From positions 1 to 33,576 of the forward strand of contig NZ_NEEY01000018.1 in assembly GCF_002252085.1 (NCBI RefSeq): a stretch of DNA of 33,576 bases, read 5' to 3'. The DNA is from Aerococcus sp. 1KP-2016 (lineage in GTDB: Bacteria; Bacillota; Bacilli; Lactobacillales; Aerococcaceae). This document shows positions 16,517 to 26,232 of the stretch, piece after piece (position 1 is the stretch's first letter; each line of letters opens with the position of its first letter). The translations under genes and the position numbers were made by a program. The notes below the pieces were generated by a model that was not told where the DNA came from, made no database searches, and saw only the letters and a list, made by a program, of their open reading frames with translations.

Positions 16517-17059
16517 TTATTCTGCTTGCTCAGCATTTTCTACATTTAAGCCCATTAAAACTAGATCATGGAATTGACCGTCATGGTACATGCCGTTAGG
16601 CGTTTTGCCGATTTTTTCGAATCGGTATTTTTCATATAAAGTAATGGCACGCATGTTATCATTGCTCACTTCTAAACGTAGATAGCGTAAGACTTCATTT
16701 TCGATGGCCCAGTCAATAATGTCTTCCATCATGACTTTGGATAAGCCCAATCCCCAGAAGCGGCGTAGGATACTAATACCAACTTCACCAATATGTGCTA
16801 TTTTGGCATGTTGCGCTGCACCCACACTCGCAACACCAATAATATCATCACCTAAACGAGCGATTAATAAACGATTATTTGGCGCATCTTCTAAAGATTT
16901 AATGTAACGTGTCTCTTGTTCTTGATTGATTCCTAAACCTTCTGCACCAAAAGCTAAATAATCCGTTTCAGCACCCACTTCTTTATAAAAATCTAGTAAG
17001 GCTTTAGCATCTTTAGGTAAGGCATCAGCTAAAGTAATTTCTAATTGTTCTTTTTTCAT
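16517..17059 (-). CDS. GNAT-family N-acetyltransferase
   Basis: A 180-residue acetyl-CoA-dependent acetyltransferase with unassigned substrate. The acetyl-CoA binding motif A is seen as HIGEVGISILRRFWGLGLSK (R-x-x-G-x-G type). Motif B is near YLRLEVSNDNMRAITLYEKY, whose conserved N and Y end (NxRAxxLYEKxGF-like) is typical of RimI/YjcF relatives. It follows tsaE by 28 bases on the same strand. Genes for RimI often neighbour tsaE/tsaB, but this one lacks specific RimI features and looks more like a small-molecule or aminoglycoside-type GNAT. No distinct promoter is seen, so it is probably in an operon with tsaE. Confidence 0.8.
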   Translation of the reverse strand: MKKEQLEITLADALPKDAKALLDFYKEVGAETDYLAFGAEGLGINQEQETRYIKSLEDAPNNRLLIARLGDDIIGVASVGAAQHAKIAHIGEVGISILRRFWGLGLSKVMMEDIIDWAIENEVLRYLRLEVSNDNMRAITLYEKYRFEKIGKTPNGMYHDGQFHDLVLMGLNVENAEQAE

Positions 17060-17087
17060 AATATATTAATCCTTCTATTCCTCTTGA

Positions 17088-17558
17088 CTAGGCAAAATCT
17101 TTACGTAATTGCATCAACAAATTTTGCCCTGTGATGCCTTCGCCTGTTACGGTCACTTGTCGACTAGTTAAGCCAGTACTTTCAATTTTGATCCATAGAT
17201 AATCATCTGGTAAATCTTCTAACACGTATTGTGGCCATTCAATAATCGTAATGCCATCTCCATTTAGATAATCTTCTAAACCAACACTTTCCCCACCTGT
17301 TTCTTCTAAGCGGTAGGCATCCATATGGTACAAAGGGATTGGTCCTTCTTCGTACTCTCGGATAATTGTATAAGTTGGGCTTTTAATTGCTTGATCGATC
17401 CCAAGTGCTTTTGCAAAATATTTGGTGAAAGTCGTTTTACCAGCACCTAAGTCCCCTTCAAGACAAATAATATCACCAGCAGATACTACTGTAGCAAGTG
17501 CAGTAGCAAATTTAGACGTATCTTCTTCACTAGTCCAATTGATTGTGATAGCCATCAT
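17088..17558 (-). CDS. tsaE: tRNA threonylcarbamoyladenosine synthesis ATPase TsaE
   Basis: P-loop ATPase that works with TsaB and TsaD to form t6A37 on ANN-decoding tRNAs. Motifs: Walker A EGDLGAGKTTFTKYFAKALG, then KSPTYTIIREYE, HMDAYRLEE and ITIIEWPQYV, all diagnostic. The frame opens further upstream (17582), but the tandem ATG ATG at 17558/17555 lies just after GAGGAAGAGG, so the start is placed there. This gives about 156 residues, the family norm. It is the next gene after pta on the minus strand, separated by a terminator-like hairpin, and is followed by the GNAT gene. Confidence 0.92.
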   Translation of the reverse strand: MMAITINWTSEEDTSKFATALATVVSAGDIICLEGDLGAGKTTFTKYFAKALGIDQAIKSPTYTIIREYEEGPIPLYHMDAYRLEETGGESVGLEDYLNGDGITIIEWPQYVLEDLPDDYLWIKIESTGLTSRQVTVTGEGITGQNLLMQLRKDFA

Positions 17559-17607
17559 ACACCTCTTCCTCAAACTTGTCATTAAGCTAATGGTACTAAA
17601 AAAAGAA

Positions 17608-17645
17608 AAAGACTACAAGAATGAAAACTCACTCATGTAGTCTTT
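17608..17645 (-). terminator. Terminator of pta
   Basis: AAAGACTACA pairs with TGTAGTCTTT. On the minus strand the run TTTTTCTTTTTTT follows. It lies about 55 bases past the pta stop and before tsaE, so tsaE is expressed by read-through or from its own promoter. Confidence 0.65.
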
Positions 17646-17698
17646 TACCATCAAAAATGTGAAAATGTTGAGACAAATATGTTTTACAATTTCTAGTA

Positions 17699-18679
17699 CT
17701 AATCTAATAATGTTTGATTAGCAGTAATAATTGCTAATTTATAAACATCTTCTTCGATACATCCACGTGACAAGTCAGAAATTGGTTTGGCCATACCTTG
17801 TAAGATTGGTCCAATAGCTTCGAAACCACCCAAACGTTGTGCAATCTTGTAGCCAATATTACCTGATTGGATTTCTGGGAATACGAATACAGTAGCATTA
17901 CCAGCAACTTTTGAATCTGGCGCCTTTTGTTTAGCAACTGCTTTAACAAAGGCTGCATCAAATTGTAATTCACCATCAATTTCAAATTGAGGTGCTTTTT
18001 CTTTTGCAATGCGTGTTGCTTCAGCTACTTTTTCTTGTTCTGGTGATTTTGCTGAACCTTTAGTTGAAAAGCTTAGTAAAGCAACTTTAGGATCAATGTC
18101 AAACATAGCTGCAGTTTTAGCTGATTCAACAGCGATTTCAGCTAAGCCTTCTGCATCTGGGTTGATATTAATTGCACAGTCAGAGAAGACATATTTTTCT
18201 TGGTCACGTCCACGTAACATGATGAAAGCACCTGATGTCGATTTCACACCTGGTTTTGTTTTGATAATTTGCAATGCTGGACGTACTGTATCACCTGTTG
18301 AGTGACGTGCACCTGATACCAAAGCGTCACAAATATCTTGATATACTAACATTGTTCCGAAGTAGTTTTCATCACGTAAAATTGTACGTGTTTGTTCTTC
18401 AGTTGCTTTACCTTTACGACGTTCTACGAAAGCAGCAACCATTTCGTCAAATGCATCATAGTTATTTGGATTAATAATTTCGATATTGTTGATGTTAAAA
18501 CCACGTTCTTGTGCAATTTCTTTTAGATTGTCTGGATTACCTAATAATACAGGTTCCATTAAACCTTCCGCTTTCAAACGAACTACAGCACCCAAAATAC
18601 GTTCATCGTATCCTTCTGGGAAAACGACACGGATCTTTTTCCCACTAATTTTCGCTTTTAAACTATCAAACATATCCAT
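17699..18679 (-). CDS. pta: Phosphate acetyltransferase
   Basis: Interconverts acetyl-CoA and acetyl phosphate in overflow metabolism and ATP generation with acetate kinase. The short single-domain form has 326 residues. Conserved regions include VVFPEGYDERILGA at the N-terminus, DALVSGARHSTGDTVRPALQ, KSTSGAFIMLRG, ALLSFSTKGSA and VFPEIQSGNIGYKIAQRLGG. The start ATG follows GGAGGTTA. A cre-like site overlaps the probable transcription start region, in line with CcpA control of pta in other Firmicutes. Confidence 0.96.
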   Translation of the reverse strand: MDMFDSLKAKISGKKIRVVFPEGYDERILGAVVRLKAEGLMEPVLLGNPDNLKEIAQERGFNINNIEIINPNNYDAFDEMVAAFVERRKGKATEEQTRTILRDENYFGTMLVYQDICDALVSGARHSTGDTVRPALQIIKTKPGVKSTSGAFIMLRGRDQEKYVFSDCAININPDAEGLAEIAVESAKTAAMFDIDPKVALLSFSTKGSAKSPEQEKVAEATRIAKEKAPQFEIDGELQFDAAFVKAVAKQKAPDSKVAGNATVFVFPEIQSGNIGYKIAQRLGGFEAIGPILQGMAKPISDLSRGCIEEDVYKLAIITANQTLLD

Positions 18680-18701
18680 TTAAAAATAACCTCCTATAAT
18701 T

Positions 18702-18715
18702 ATAAAACGTTTACA
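18702..18715. promoter_or_regulatory. cre-like CcpA site upstream of pta
   Basis: On the minus strand TGTAAACGTTTTAT matches the cre core (TGNAANCG) and departs from the 3' CA. A TAAAAT box with an extended TG lies just upstream, so bound CcpA would sit near the transcription start. Confidence 0.4.
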
Positions 18716-18823
18716 TAACCTATTTTAACACGTTCTCTAAGCTTTTGTTATAACAATTATCGCAAACATAATAATCTTTGCTTATAGGTAAAGTTATAAG
18801 AAGAATGCTACAACTTTTAGGTA

Positions 18824-20311
18824 TTATATATACAATTTTATATACGACTGTACATCTGCCTGATCGGCATGATATTTAAAAGATTGGAATTTCACATCAT
18901 ATAAGGCGGCTTCTGCCACTTGTGGTGTAACAATCTTCACATCTGGCAATTGTTTAAGTCCTGGACCTTCAATCATGATACCTGCACCAACGACGCTGGC
19001 ATCTTCACTGGAAACATATTGTAAGGGTACACCTAAAATATTAGCAATCCACTGACAAATAGCCGGATTTGTAAATATTTTACCATTCACTTGAATGGAC
19101 GGTACATCTACATCAGTCGTTGATAGTACTAATTCAATGACCTGACGTGCCTCAAGAAATACTCCTTCAAAGACAGCTTTAGCCATGGCCAAACGACTTG
19201 TATTGCCAGCAAGTTCTTTGAATTCTGCACGCAAGAAGGCATTCCAATATGGTGCCCGTTCGCCATTTAAATAGGGTAGAAAATATGGACCATGATCAGT
19301 TACTTGCTCATTATGAAGTGCCTCGAGCATTTGTGAGAAGGTCATCCCCAGTTCCTTGAATGCAAAGTTTTGATATAACCAATCTAAGACATTCCCAGCA
19401 TTATTCAAGGGACCGCCCACAATATAATGGTCACCCTCGTCCACCATATAAGTAAACAAGGCACCTTGTGTATTAATCACTAAGACTTCACTAAGGTATC
19501 GAATGGCTCCAGAAGTACCGAATGAAAATACAAACGGACTCACCAATTCCGTCTGTGCTGTGCCTTCAACAGCGTATGCCAAATTCGCTAAGTTAGCTAG
19601 CGCCCCATCCGTAGATCCCAATAAAAGTTGAAAGGTTGATGGTAAACCTAATTCAGCTAAGATGTCAGCCTTTACTGGATAACTAGCTGTAGGTGCTTGT
19701 AAGCTTGGTAGTTGATTTTCATTTACGTTGACTTGTTGTAATAAATCACTAGACCACTTTTTGCCTGAAAGGTCCAATAAACCCATTGAGGATGCAGTAG
19801 GATAATCAATGACGAATTCACCCGTTAGTGAGCGAATAATATATGCTTTAATGTCCATAAATTGTATTTCATCCTTGTGGAATAATTCAGCCTTTGCATC
19901 ATTTAAATAGGCTAATTTGACAAAAGGATTCATCGCATGGATGGGTGTGCCCGAAATTTGAAAGAATTTTTCTCCTCGACCATCTTCATGCATCAGTTTA
20001 GCGACTTCCTTGGCGCGTAAGTCTGCCCACGTCATGGTTTGCATGAATACCTCACCAGAGCGATTGGTCGCTAACAGTGCATGCATTTGCGTTGAAAAGA
20101 TTAAACGATCAATTTCTGGATACTTGAGGGCCATTTGTGCTAGTAAATCTTTTAATTGTTGGACAACGCGTTCAGGGTTACTTTCATGTTTTCCTGTTTC
20201 ATCTTGATCGATGATGTTGCGTGCTTCAATGGTTTCAATAATTGTATATGGCGTTTGGACTACAGCTAATTTTGAATTAGTTGTCCCTAAATCTGCTACG
20301 TAATATTGCAT
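18824..20311 (-). CDS. gntK: Gluconokinase (FGGY family)
   Basis: Phosphorylates gluconate to 6-phosphogluconate. FGGY kinase of 495 residues from the ATG at 20311, five bases after GAGAGG; the longer in-frame start at 20371 would cover the cre site. The N-terminal phosphate loop is VADLGTTNSKLAVV. Gluconokinase-type features include FSTQMHALLATN, MTWADLRAKEVAKLM, SGTPIHAMNPFVKL and DYPTASSMGLLDL. The C-terminal ATPase part has FSFGTSGAIRYL, LPYLNGERAPYWN and a final VVGAGIMI. No gluconate permease or 6-phosphogluconate dehydrogenase lies next to it. Relatives such as xylulokinase are less likely given the motifs. Confidence 0.85.
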   Translation of the reverse strand: MQYYVADLGTTNSKLAVVQTPYTIIETIEARNIIDQDETGKHESNPERVVQQLKDLLAQMALKYPEIDRLIFSTQMHALLATNRSGEVFMQTMTWADLRAKEVAKLMHEDGRGEKFFQISGTPIHAMNPFVKLAYLNDAKAELFHKDEIQFMDIKAYIIRSLTGEFVIDYPTASSMGLLDLSGKKWSSDLLQQVNVNENQLPSLQAPTASYPVKADILAELGLPSTFQLLLGSTDGALANLANLAYAVEGTAQTELVSPFVFSFGTSGAIRYLSEVLVINTQGALFTYMVDEGDHYIVGGPLNNAGNVLDWLYQNFAFKELGMTFSQMLEALHNEQVTDHGPYFLPYLNGERAPYWNAFLRAEFKELAGNTSRLAMAKAVFEGVFLEARQVIELVLSTTDVDVPSIQVNGKIFTNPAICQWIANILGVPLQYVSSEDASVVGAGIMIEGPGLKQLPDVKIVTPQVAEAALYDVKFQSFKYHADQADVQSYIKLYI

Positions 20312-20348
20312 AGTAACCTCTCTTATGTCAGTATTGCCCGTCATCAGG

Positions 20349-20362
20349 TGGGAACGTTTACA
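20349..20362. promoter_or_regulatory. cre site (CcpA) upstream of gntK
   Basis: On the minus strand TGTAAACGTTCCCA fits the loose cre consensus WTGNAANCGNWNNCW at every position. It is 38 bases upstream of the gntK start, just after the pheT terminator, so gntK should be under carbon catabolite repression. Confidence 0.6.
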
Positions 20363-20378
20363 TTTAATCAAAGAAAAA

Positions 20379-20423
20379 GAAGCAACAAATCACTGGATAT
20401 ATATCAATGAATTGTTGCTTCTT
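20379..20423 (-). terminator. Terminator of pheST
   Basis: GAAGCAACAA pairs with TTGTTGCTTC, extended by AA/TT. On the minus strand CTTTTTCTTT follows. It is 60 bases beyond the pheT stop. Confidence 0.65.
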
Positions 20424-20482
20424 GCTAACTAAGTCTTACTCGAATGAATATACATGTGGAAAAGTGATGATTGAAACGCTTA

Positions 20483-22912
20483 TTAACGGATTTCAGCTTG
20501 GAAGTCTTGGCTTAAGGCGTCAGTAATTTGAGCCACATCAGCTGTTACTTCTTCATCGGTTAAGGTTGCTTGTGGATTCAAGTATTTCAATGTATACGCC
20601 ATTGATTTCTTACCGTCTTCAATGTTTGCACCTTGGTAGACGTCGAAAATTTCTGTACCCACTAGGATACCACCTTTAGATGCTTTTTCGATGGTAGCTG
20701 TGATTTCAGCACTTGTAACAGTGTCTGCTACTAAGATGGCGATATCACGTTCTGATCCAGGGAATTTAGCGATTGGTGTTTGTTTTACAGCCATTTTTGG
20801 TAGCGCATATACTTTATCCAATGAAATTTCAAATACTAAAGTATCTTTCATATCGTATTTATCAGCAATTGATGGGTGTAATTGTCCGATGAAACCTAAT
20901 TCTACTCGTTCAGCTCCTTTAGCTTCTGCGAAGACTAGGGCTGTACGGCCTGGGTGCATGTCTGGCAAATCACTCACTGGTTCAAAGCTAATTGCTACGT
21001 CAAGGTTGAAGCTATCTAAGACTGCTTCTAAGGCACCTTTCATATCATAGAAATCAACAACTTTAGCTGGATGACTCCATGTTTTGCTTGCAGAATGTCC
21101 TGTCCAAGCAGCAGCTAAATGTGTTTCATCAACTGGTAATGCAGCGTCAGCCCATTTAAATACGCGACCTGATTCAAATATAGCTACGTCGGCTGTTTTA
21201 CGCGCAACATTATATTGAACAATTTCTAGTAAAGTACTTAGTAAATTCGTACGCATTACACGACGGTCATCAGACATTGGGAAGTCTAATGCCACTGGTT
21301 TTGCATTTGCCATTTCAAGTACGGTTTGATTATCACCTGTTAATGAGTAACCAATTACTTGGTTGAAACCATTTGCCAACATTTGATCGTTGGTACGACG
21401 TTTGAACAATTGCCAATCTGTGTAGCCCATGTTTACTGCATTTACTGAAGGTAAACGAGATGGCAGTTTGTCATAACCGTAGATTCGTGCAATTTCTTCA
21501 ACAAGATCAGCTTCAATTGTAATATCCCAACGACGAGATGGTACAAATACTGTGAAGTTTTCGCCATCACCTTCAATATCGAATTGCAATTGTGCAAAGA
21601 TTTGTTCGATGTCAGCATATGATAATGTCATGCCTAAACGTTTGTTCACGTATGTTAATGTTGATGATACTTGAACTGGTGTTAAATCAATTACAGAAAC
21701 ACGTTCGCGCCCTTCAACAATTTCACCACCAGCTAATTCATGCATCAATTGAGCTGCGTAAGCACCTGATTCAGCAACGGTTGCATGGTTGATACCACGT
21801 TCGTTACGCATTGATGATTCTGAATGTAAACCGTTACGACGCGCTGTTTTACGGATATGAATTGGTTCAAATATAGCTGCTTCGATTAAAACATTCGTTG
21901 TATCTTCATCGATTTCAGTATCTAATCCACCCATAACACCAGCTAAGGCGATTGGTTTTTCACCATCAGTAATGACGATATCTGTCTCTAATAATGTACG
22001 TTCGACTTCATCTAAGGTAACTAAAGTTTCACCTGCTTTAGCTAAGCGCGTTTCAATCACTTTATTTGCTAATTTATCGTAGTCAAAGGCATGTAGTGGT
22101 TGACCATTTGCCATCAACACATAGTTTGTCGCATCCACTACATTGTTAATTGGACGGATACCAGATGCCATTAGGCGTAATTGTAGCCAAAGTGGTGATG
22201 GCCCAACTTTTACATTTTTTACTAAATAAGCATTATATTCAGGTACTAATGCTGTATCTGCAACTTTTAATTCAAGCGCGTCAGCTAAATCATTAGCTTC
22301 AAATTTACTTGTATCTGTAGTTTCGATATTTGCATGACGGTTATAAACTGCCGCTAATTCCCAAGCAACACCTCGCATAGAGAATGCATCTGCACGGTTA
22401 GGCGTGATATCTAATTCAATAATTGGATCATCCAATTGTAAATATTCAACGATATCTGTACCTGGAACTGCATCTTCTGGTAATACCATGATACCATCAG
22501 CATATTCTTTCGGTACAACAGAATTAGAAAAACCGATTTCTTCTAATGAACAAATCATCCCTTGAGATACAACGCCGCGCATTTTACCTTTTTTAATCTT
22601 CACATTACCTGCGATACGTGAGTTTGGTAAAGCCACAATGACATTTTGGCCTGCAGCAACGTTTGGTGCGCCACACACAATTTGGTATGGCTCCGCTTCG
22701 CCCACATTAACAGTTGTAACTGAAAGATGGTCTGAATCTGGATGTGGTTCACAGGTCAACACATGACCTACCACAATTTTCTTCAAGCCTTCACCCAATG
22801 CTTCAACACCGTCAACTTCAATACCTGTACGAGACATGCGTTCCCCAACATCTTGCGGATTCAAGTCAGCAAGATCGATAAATTCATTCAACCATTTATA
22901 TGATACTTTCAT
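20483..22912 (-). CDS. pheT: Phenylalanine--tRNA ligase beta subunit
   Basis: Beta subunit of the (alpha-beta)2 PheRS, 809 residues, full length. Domains in order: the EMAP-like tRNA-binding OB fold near the N-terminus (VGHVLTCEPHPDSDHLSV), the B3/B4 editing domain (IRPINNVVDATNYVLMANGQ region, about 260), B5 (about 400-480), the catalytic-like core, and the C-terminal anticodon-binding FDX-ACB domain (AKFPGSERDIAILV). It starts seven bases after the pheS stop with GAGGGG as its ribosome site. It is controlled with pheS by the upstream T-box. Intact. Confidence 0.97.
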   Translation of the reverse strand: MKVSYKWLNEFIDLADLNPQDVGERMSRTGIEVDGVEALGEGLKKIVVGHVLTCEPHPDSDHLSVTTVNVGEAEPYQIVCGAPNVAAGQNVIVALPNSRIAGNVKIKKGKMRGVVSQGMICSLEEIGFSNSVVPKEYADGIMVLPEDAVPGTDIVEYLQLDDPIIELDITPNRADAFSMRGVAWELAAVYNRHANIETTDTSKFEANDLADALELKVADTALVPEYNAYLVKNVKVGPSPLWLQLRLMASGIRPINNVVDATNYVLMANGQPLHAFDYDKLANKVIETRLAKAGETLVTLDEVERTLLETDIVITDGEKPIALAGVMGGLDTEIDEDTTNVLIEAAIFEPIHIRKTARRNGLHSESSMRNERGINHATVAESGAYAAQLMHELAGGEIVEGRERVSVIDLTPVQVSSTLTYVNKRLGMTLSYADIEQIFAQLQFDIEGDGENFTVFVPSRRWDITIEADLVEEIARIYGYDKLPSRLPSVNAVNMGYTDWQLFKRRTNDQMLANGFNQVIGYSLTGDNQTVLEMANAKPVALDFPMSDDRRVMRTNLLSTLLEIVQYNVARKTADVAIFESGRVFKWADAALPVDETHLAAAWTGHSASKTWSHPAKVVDFYDMKGALEAVLDSFNLDVAISFEPVSDLPDMHPGRTALVFAEAKGAERVELGFIGQLHPSIADKYDMKDTLVFEISLDKVYALPKMAVKQTPIAKFPGSERDIAILVADTVTSAEITATIEKASKGGILVGTEIFDVYQGANIEDGKKSMAYTLKYLNPQATLTDEEVTADVAQITDALSQDFQAEIR

Positions 22913-22919
22913 TGATTGC

Positions 22920-23965
<1,046 letters not shown>

Positions 23966-24060
23966 TTTGCATCTCCTTATATTGTTATATGTGGTGAGTG
24001 ACGGCTTATTAGGAGGGGTGGCTTTGTGTCAATGCACAACTATTCTTCCCTCTTATAACA

Positions 24061-24311
24061 CAAAAAAAGCCTTCCATCCCTAAAATAGGGACGAAAGACC
24101 GTGGTACCACCCTGATTCCAGTATAGTTTCCCATACTGGCACTCATTGATCGTTTTAACGGGTCGACCGGACACTCTTTTGAATATTGCTATTCTCCCGA
24201 ATGCCTACTCTAGAAGTGAAAACGATTCAAACATGTTGGTAAGATTTGCAGCTAACTCTTACTCTCTGAGCAACACGTATTTTTGAATCGTTGTCTTCTG
24301 TTAAGGTAATT
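24061..24311 (-). promoter_or_regulatory. T-box riboswitch of pheST
   Basis: Leader RNA that senses uncharged tRNA-Phe. Read on the minus strand, Stem I is bounded by AACGATTC/GAATCGTT. The T-box sequence AGGGTGGTACCACGG (24101-24115) would pair with the tRNA acceptor end. It merges into a terminator with a 14-bp stem ending in UAGGGAUGGAAGGC and seven Us at 24062-24068. In the Stem I internal loop the 3' side reads UUU (24229-24231), a possible Phe specifier, although UUC is more usual; I am not sure of the register. The downstream genes agree with Phe. Confidence 0.9.
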
Positions 24312-24319
24312 TCTATTAT

Positions 24320-24347
24320 ATTTTAGCCGTTTATAGCATTTTGTCAA
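24320..24347 (-). promoter_or_regulatory. Promoter of the pheST T-box transcript
   Basis: On the minus strand a perfect TTGACA (24347-24342) is followed after 16 bases by TAAAAT (24325-24320). It lies directly upstream of Stem I of the T-box, and just beyond the end of the HxlR gene. Confidence 0.7.
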
Positions 24348-24349
24348 CC

Positions 24350-24700
24350 TTATTCGGCAGGTTCCACCCATTCATCGGCCCAAACATGTAAACTATTAAA
24401 GATTTTTTGTAAATCATGACCTTTATCAGTCAAGTTGTAAATAGTCACCATGTGACCATTTACTTCTGTTTCTTCTTTGCATACGATGCCTTCTTCGCTC
24501 AATTCACGAAGACGTTCAATCAATACACGGTCTGAAATACCATTGATTGAGTCACGTAATTGACCAAAACGAAGCGGTGTTGCAAGTAATACTTCAATAA
24601 TTAGGCTGTTCCATTTTTTACCAATTACTTTACACGCATGTTCCATCTTCGCACACATTACTGGTAGCGCTTCTTGTTTAATTGTAATTTCCATTTTCAT
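24350..24700 (-). CDS. HxlR-family winged-helix transcriptional regulator
   Basis: A DNA-binding regulator of 116 residues (family norm 100-120). The HxlR core is KVIGKKWNSLIIEVLLATPLRFGQL, followed by ISDRVLIERLRELSEEGIV, the wing (VTIYNLTDKG) and a C-terminal dimerisation helix with LHVWADEW. Two Cys residues near the N-terminus (CAKMEHAC, 15 and 22) could be redox-sensing as in some HxlR members. It overlaps the end of the HD-domain gene by 23 bases, so the two are translated as a unit. Its target is unknown. Confidence 0.88.
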   Translation of the reverse strand: MKMEITIKQEALPVMCAKMEHACKVIGKKWNSLIIEVLLATPLRFGQLRDSINGISDRVLIERLRELSEEGIVCKEETEVNGHMVTIYNLTDKGHDLQKIFNSLHVWADEWVEPAE

Positions 24701-25307
24701 CTATCTCCTTTTGGGTTTCTATTAATTCGATTTTTTCTTCTACTGGGACTTCTTTATGTTTACGTCCACTTAATGCTGGAATAACGAGTTTGCCAATAAA
24801 GGTTTTAAAAGCCTTTGTCAGCTTGCTTAAAGAGAAATTCGCCAAACTTGGTTTTACAAAGTCTTCATTAGCAATATATTTATCTACAAAGGTGAGTAAG
24901 TATGACTCTTTATATTTGGGAAATTCTGGTGTTGCCAACCACATATGTTTCAAAATGATATCCTCTTCAACCTCTGATAACGCTGTCACTATCCCTGCAT
25001 TCATCAATGCAATTTTCGGATGGTTTCGTAGATGTGACCCCTTCGAAAAAGTCACTTCACCAGGTACATAATAGAATAGATCATGTAACAAACCTGCCCT
25101 TGCACAAGCCCGATAGTCCCAATTTAGGTTCTTAGCCAATCGGTAGGACATATAGGACACGAGGTAGGAGTGGGTTAAGCGGTTGCCATGCACATGTTGT
25201 TTATAATAAGCCAAATCAGTTACAAAGGGATGATCTTTGATATCCGCAATGATTGCCATGTATTCCTTATCATCTTCCCAAAAATAATGTTCTTCACGTT
25301 CGTTCAT
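24678..25307 (-). CDS. HD-domain hydrolase (putative)
   Basis: A 209-residue metal-dependent phosphohydrolase-like protein. The HD motif is seen as NRLTHSYLVSYMSY (first His), followed by ARAGLLHDLFYY with the His-Asp pair at about residues 73-76 and HPKIALMNAG further on. The order H...HD...H fits the superfamily. The basic C-terminal tail (SGRKHKEVPVEEK) is not part of it. The substrate is unknown. The start ATG follows AGGTGATTAT. It shares 23 bases with the HxlR gene, suggesting joint regulation. Confidence 0.75.
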   Translation of the reverse strand: MNEREEHYFWEDDKEYMAIIADIKDHPFVTDLAYYKQHVHGNRLTHSYLVSYMSYRLAKNLNWDYRACARAGLLHDLFYYVPGEVTFSKGSHLRNHPKIALMNAGIVTALSEVEEDIILKHMWLATPEFPKYKESYLLTFVDKYIANEDFVKPSLANFSLSKLTKAFKTFIGKLVIPALSGRKHKEVPVEEKIELIETQKEIDENGNYN

Positions 25308-25433
25308 ATAATCACCTTTTTTCGACCAAAACGTACTTTCAGTTCATTTATCGTTCACTGCCATTCAAGATTCGTTATTTCTAAGCATATCACGAATTCC
25401 TTCATTTTCTAGAAGTATATCGATAAGAATTTA

Positions 25434-26228
25434 TCAAGATTTGGGTGGAAATTGATACATGACAATTGCGCCTGCAATTGCAACATTTAATGATTCAGCA
25501 GAACCAATCATTGGAATATATAAAGATACATCAGTCAACTCTTGGACCATTTGGCTTACGCCATTTCCTTCATTCCCTAACACAATCGCCCATTTGCCTT
25601 TTCTTTGTAAATCAAAGGCATTAGCAGCGTGTGCTCGGTCATTTAATTCAGTCGTAGCGATAAAATAATCATGGGCCTTCAATGCTGGGATGGCCTCATC
25701 TAGATCAAGTTCATAGGTATTCACAGCAAAGTGTGAACCCTGCATAGACCGCAAAACTTTATCGTTAAACAAATCAACTGTTCCTTTACCTAATATCACA
25801 TCACGGTAGCCAAAGGCATCTGCCGTTCGGATGATAGTCCCTAAATTACCAGGATCTTGGACTTGATCCAAAATCAAAACGGCATGATTTAAGTGGTCAA
25901 AATGAATCTCTTTCGCTTCAGGCAGCGTCGCAACTGCAAAAATATCTTGATGTTGCTCCGTTTGACTCAGACTTTTGGCCACCTCGGGCGTAACTTGGGT
26001 GAATGGCAATGCATCGTTCATATTTCTAAATTTTTCAATATGTGCATGACTACTTTCTGGTACATAGTAAATCATATCGATGTCTGCCTGAGCCTGTATA
26101 GCCATTTCAACCAAATGTGGTCCTTCTAAAATATATTGACCAGCCTTTTTACGACCTTTGCGGGTAAATAATTTTTTGAGCTCTTTAATTCGGGTATTTT
26201 GGACCGAAGTAATGATTTTTTCTACCAT
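25434..26228 (-). CDS. SpoU/TrmH-family RNA 2'-O-methyltransferase
   Basis: A 264-residue SPOUT methyltransferase that probably 2'-O-methylates 23S rRNA (RlmB-like). The N-terminal RNA-binding part includes ITSVQNTRIKELKKLFTRKG and YILEGPHLVEMA. The catalytic knot has motif 1 DPGNLGTIIRTADAFG at about 125-140, motif 2 VLGNEGNGVS near 210 and motif 3 SLNVAIAGAI near 245. It is 4 bases downstream of the pepV stop, read on the minus strand. In many Firmicutes such a gene stands immediately before pheST, as here. The exact rRNA position cannot be told. Confidence 0.9.
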   Translation of the reverse strand: MVEKIITSVQNTRIKELKKLFTRKGRKKAGQYILEGPHLVEMAIQAQADIDMIYYVPESSHAHIEKFRNMNDALPFTQVTPEVAKSLSQTEQHQDIFAVATLPEAKEIHFDHLNHAVLILDQVQDPGNLGTIIRTADAFGYRDVILGKGTVDLFNDKVLRSMQGSHFAVNTYELDLDEAIPALKAHDYFIATTELNDRAHAANAFDLQRKGKWAIVLGNEGNGVSQMVQELTDVSLYIPMIGSAESLNVAIAGAIVMYQFPPKS

Positions 26229-26232
26229 AAGA

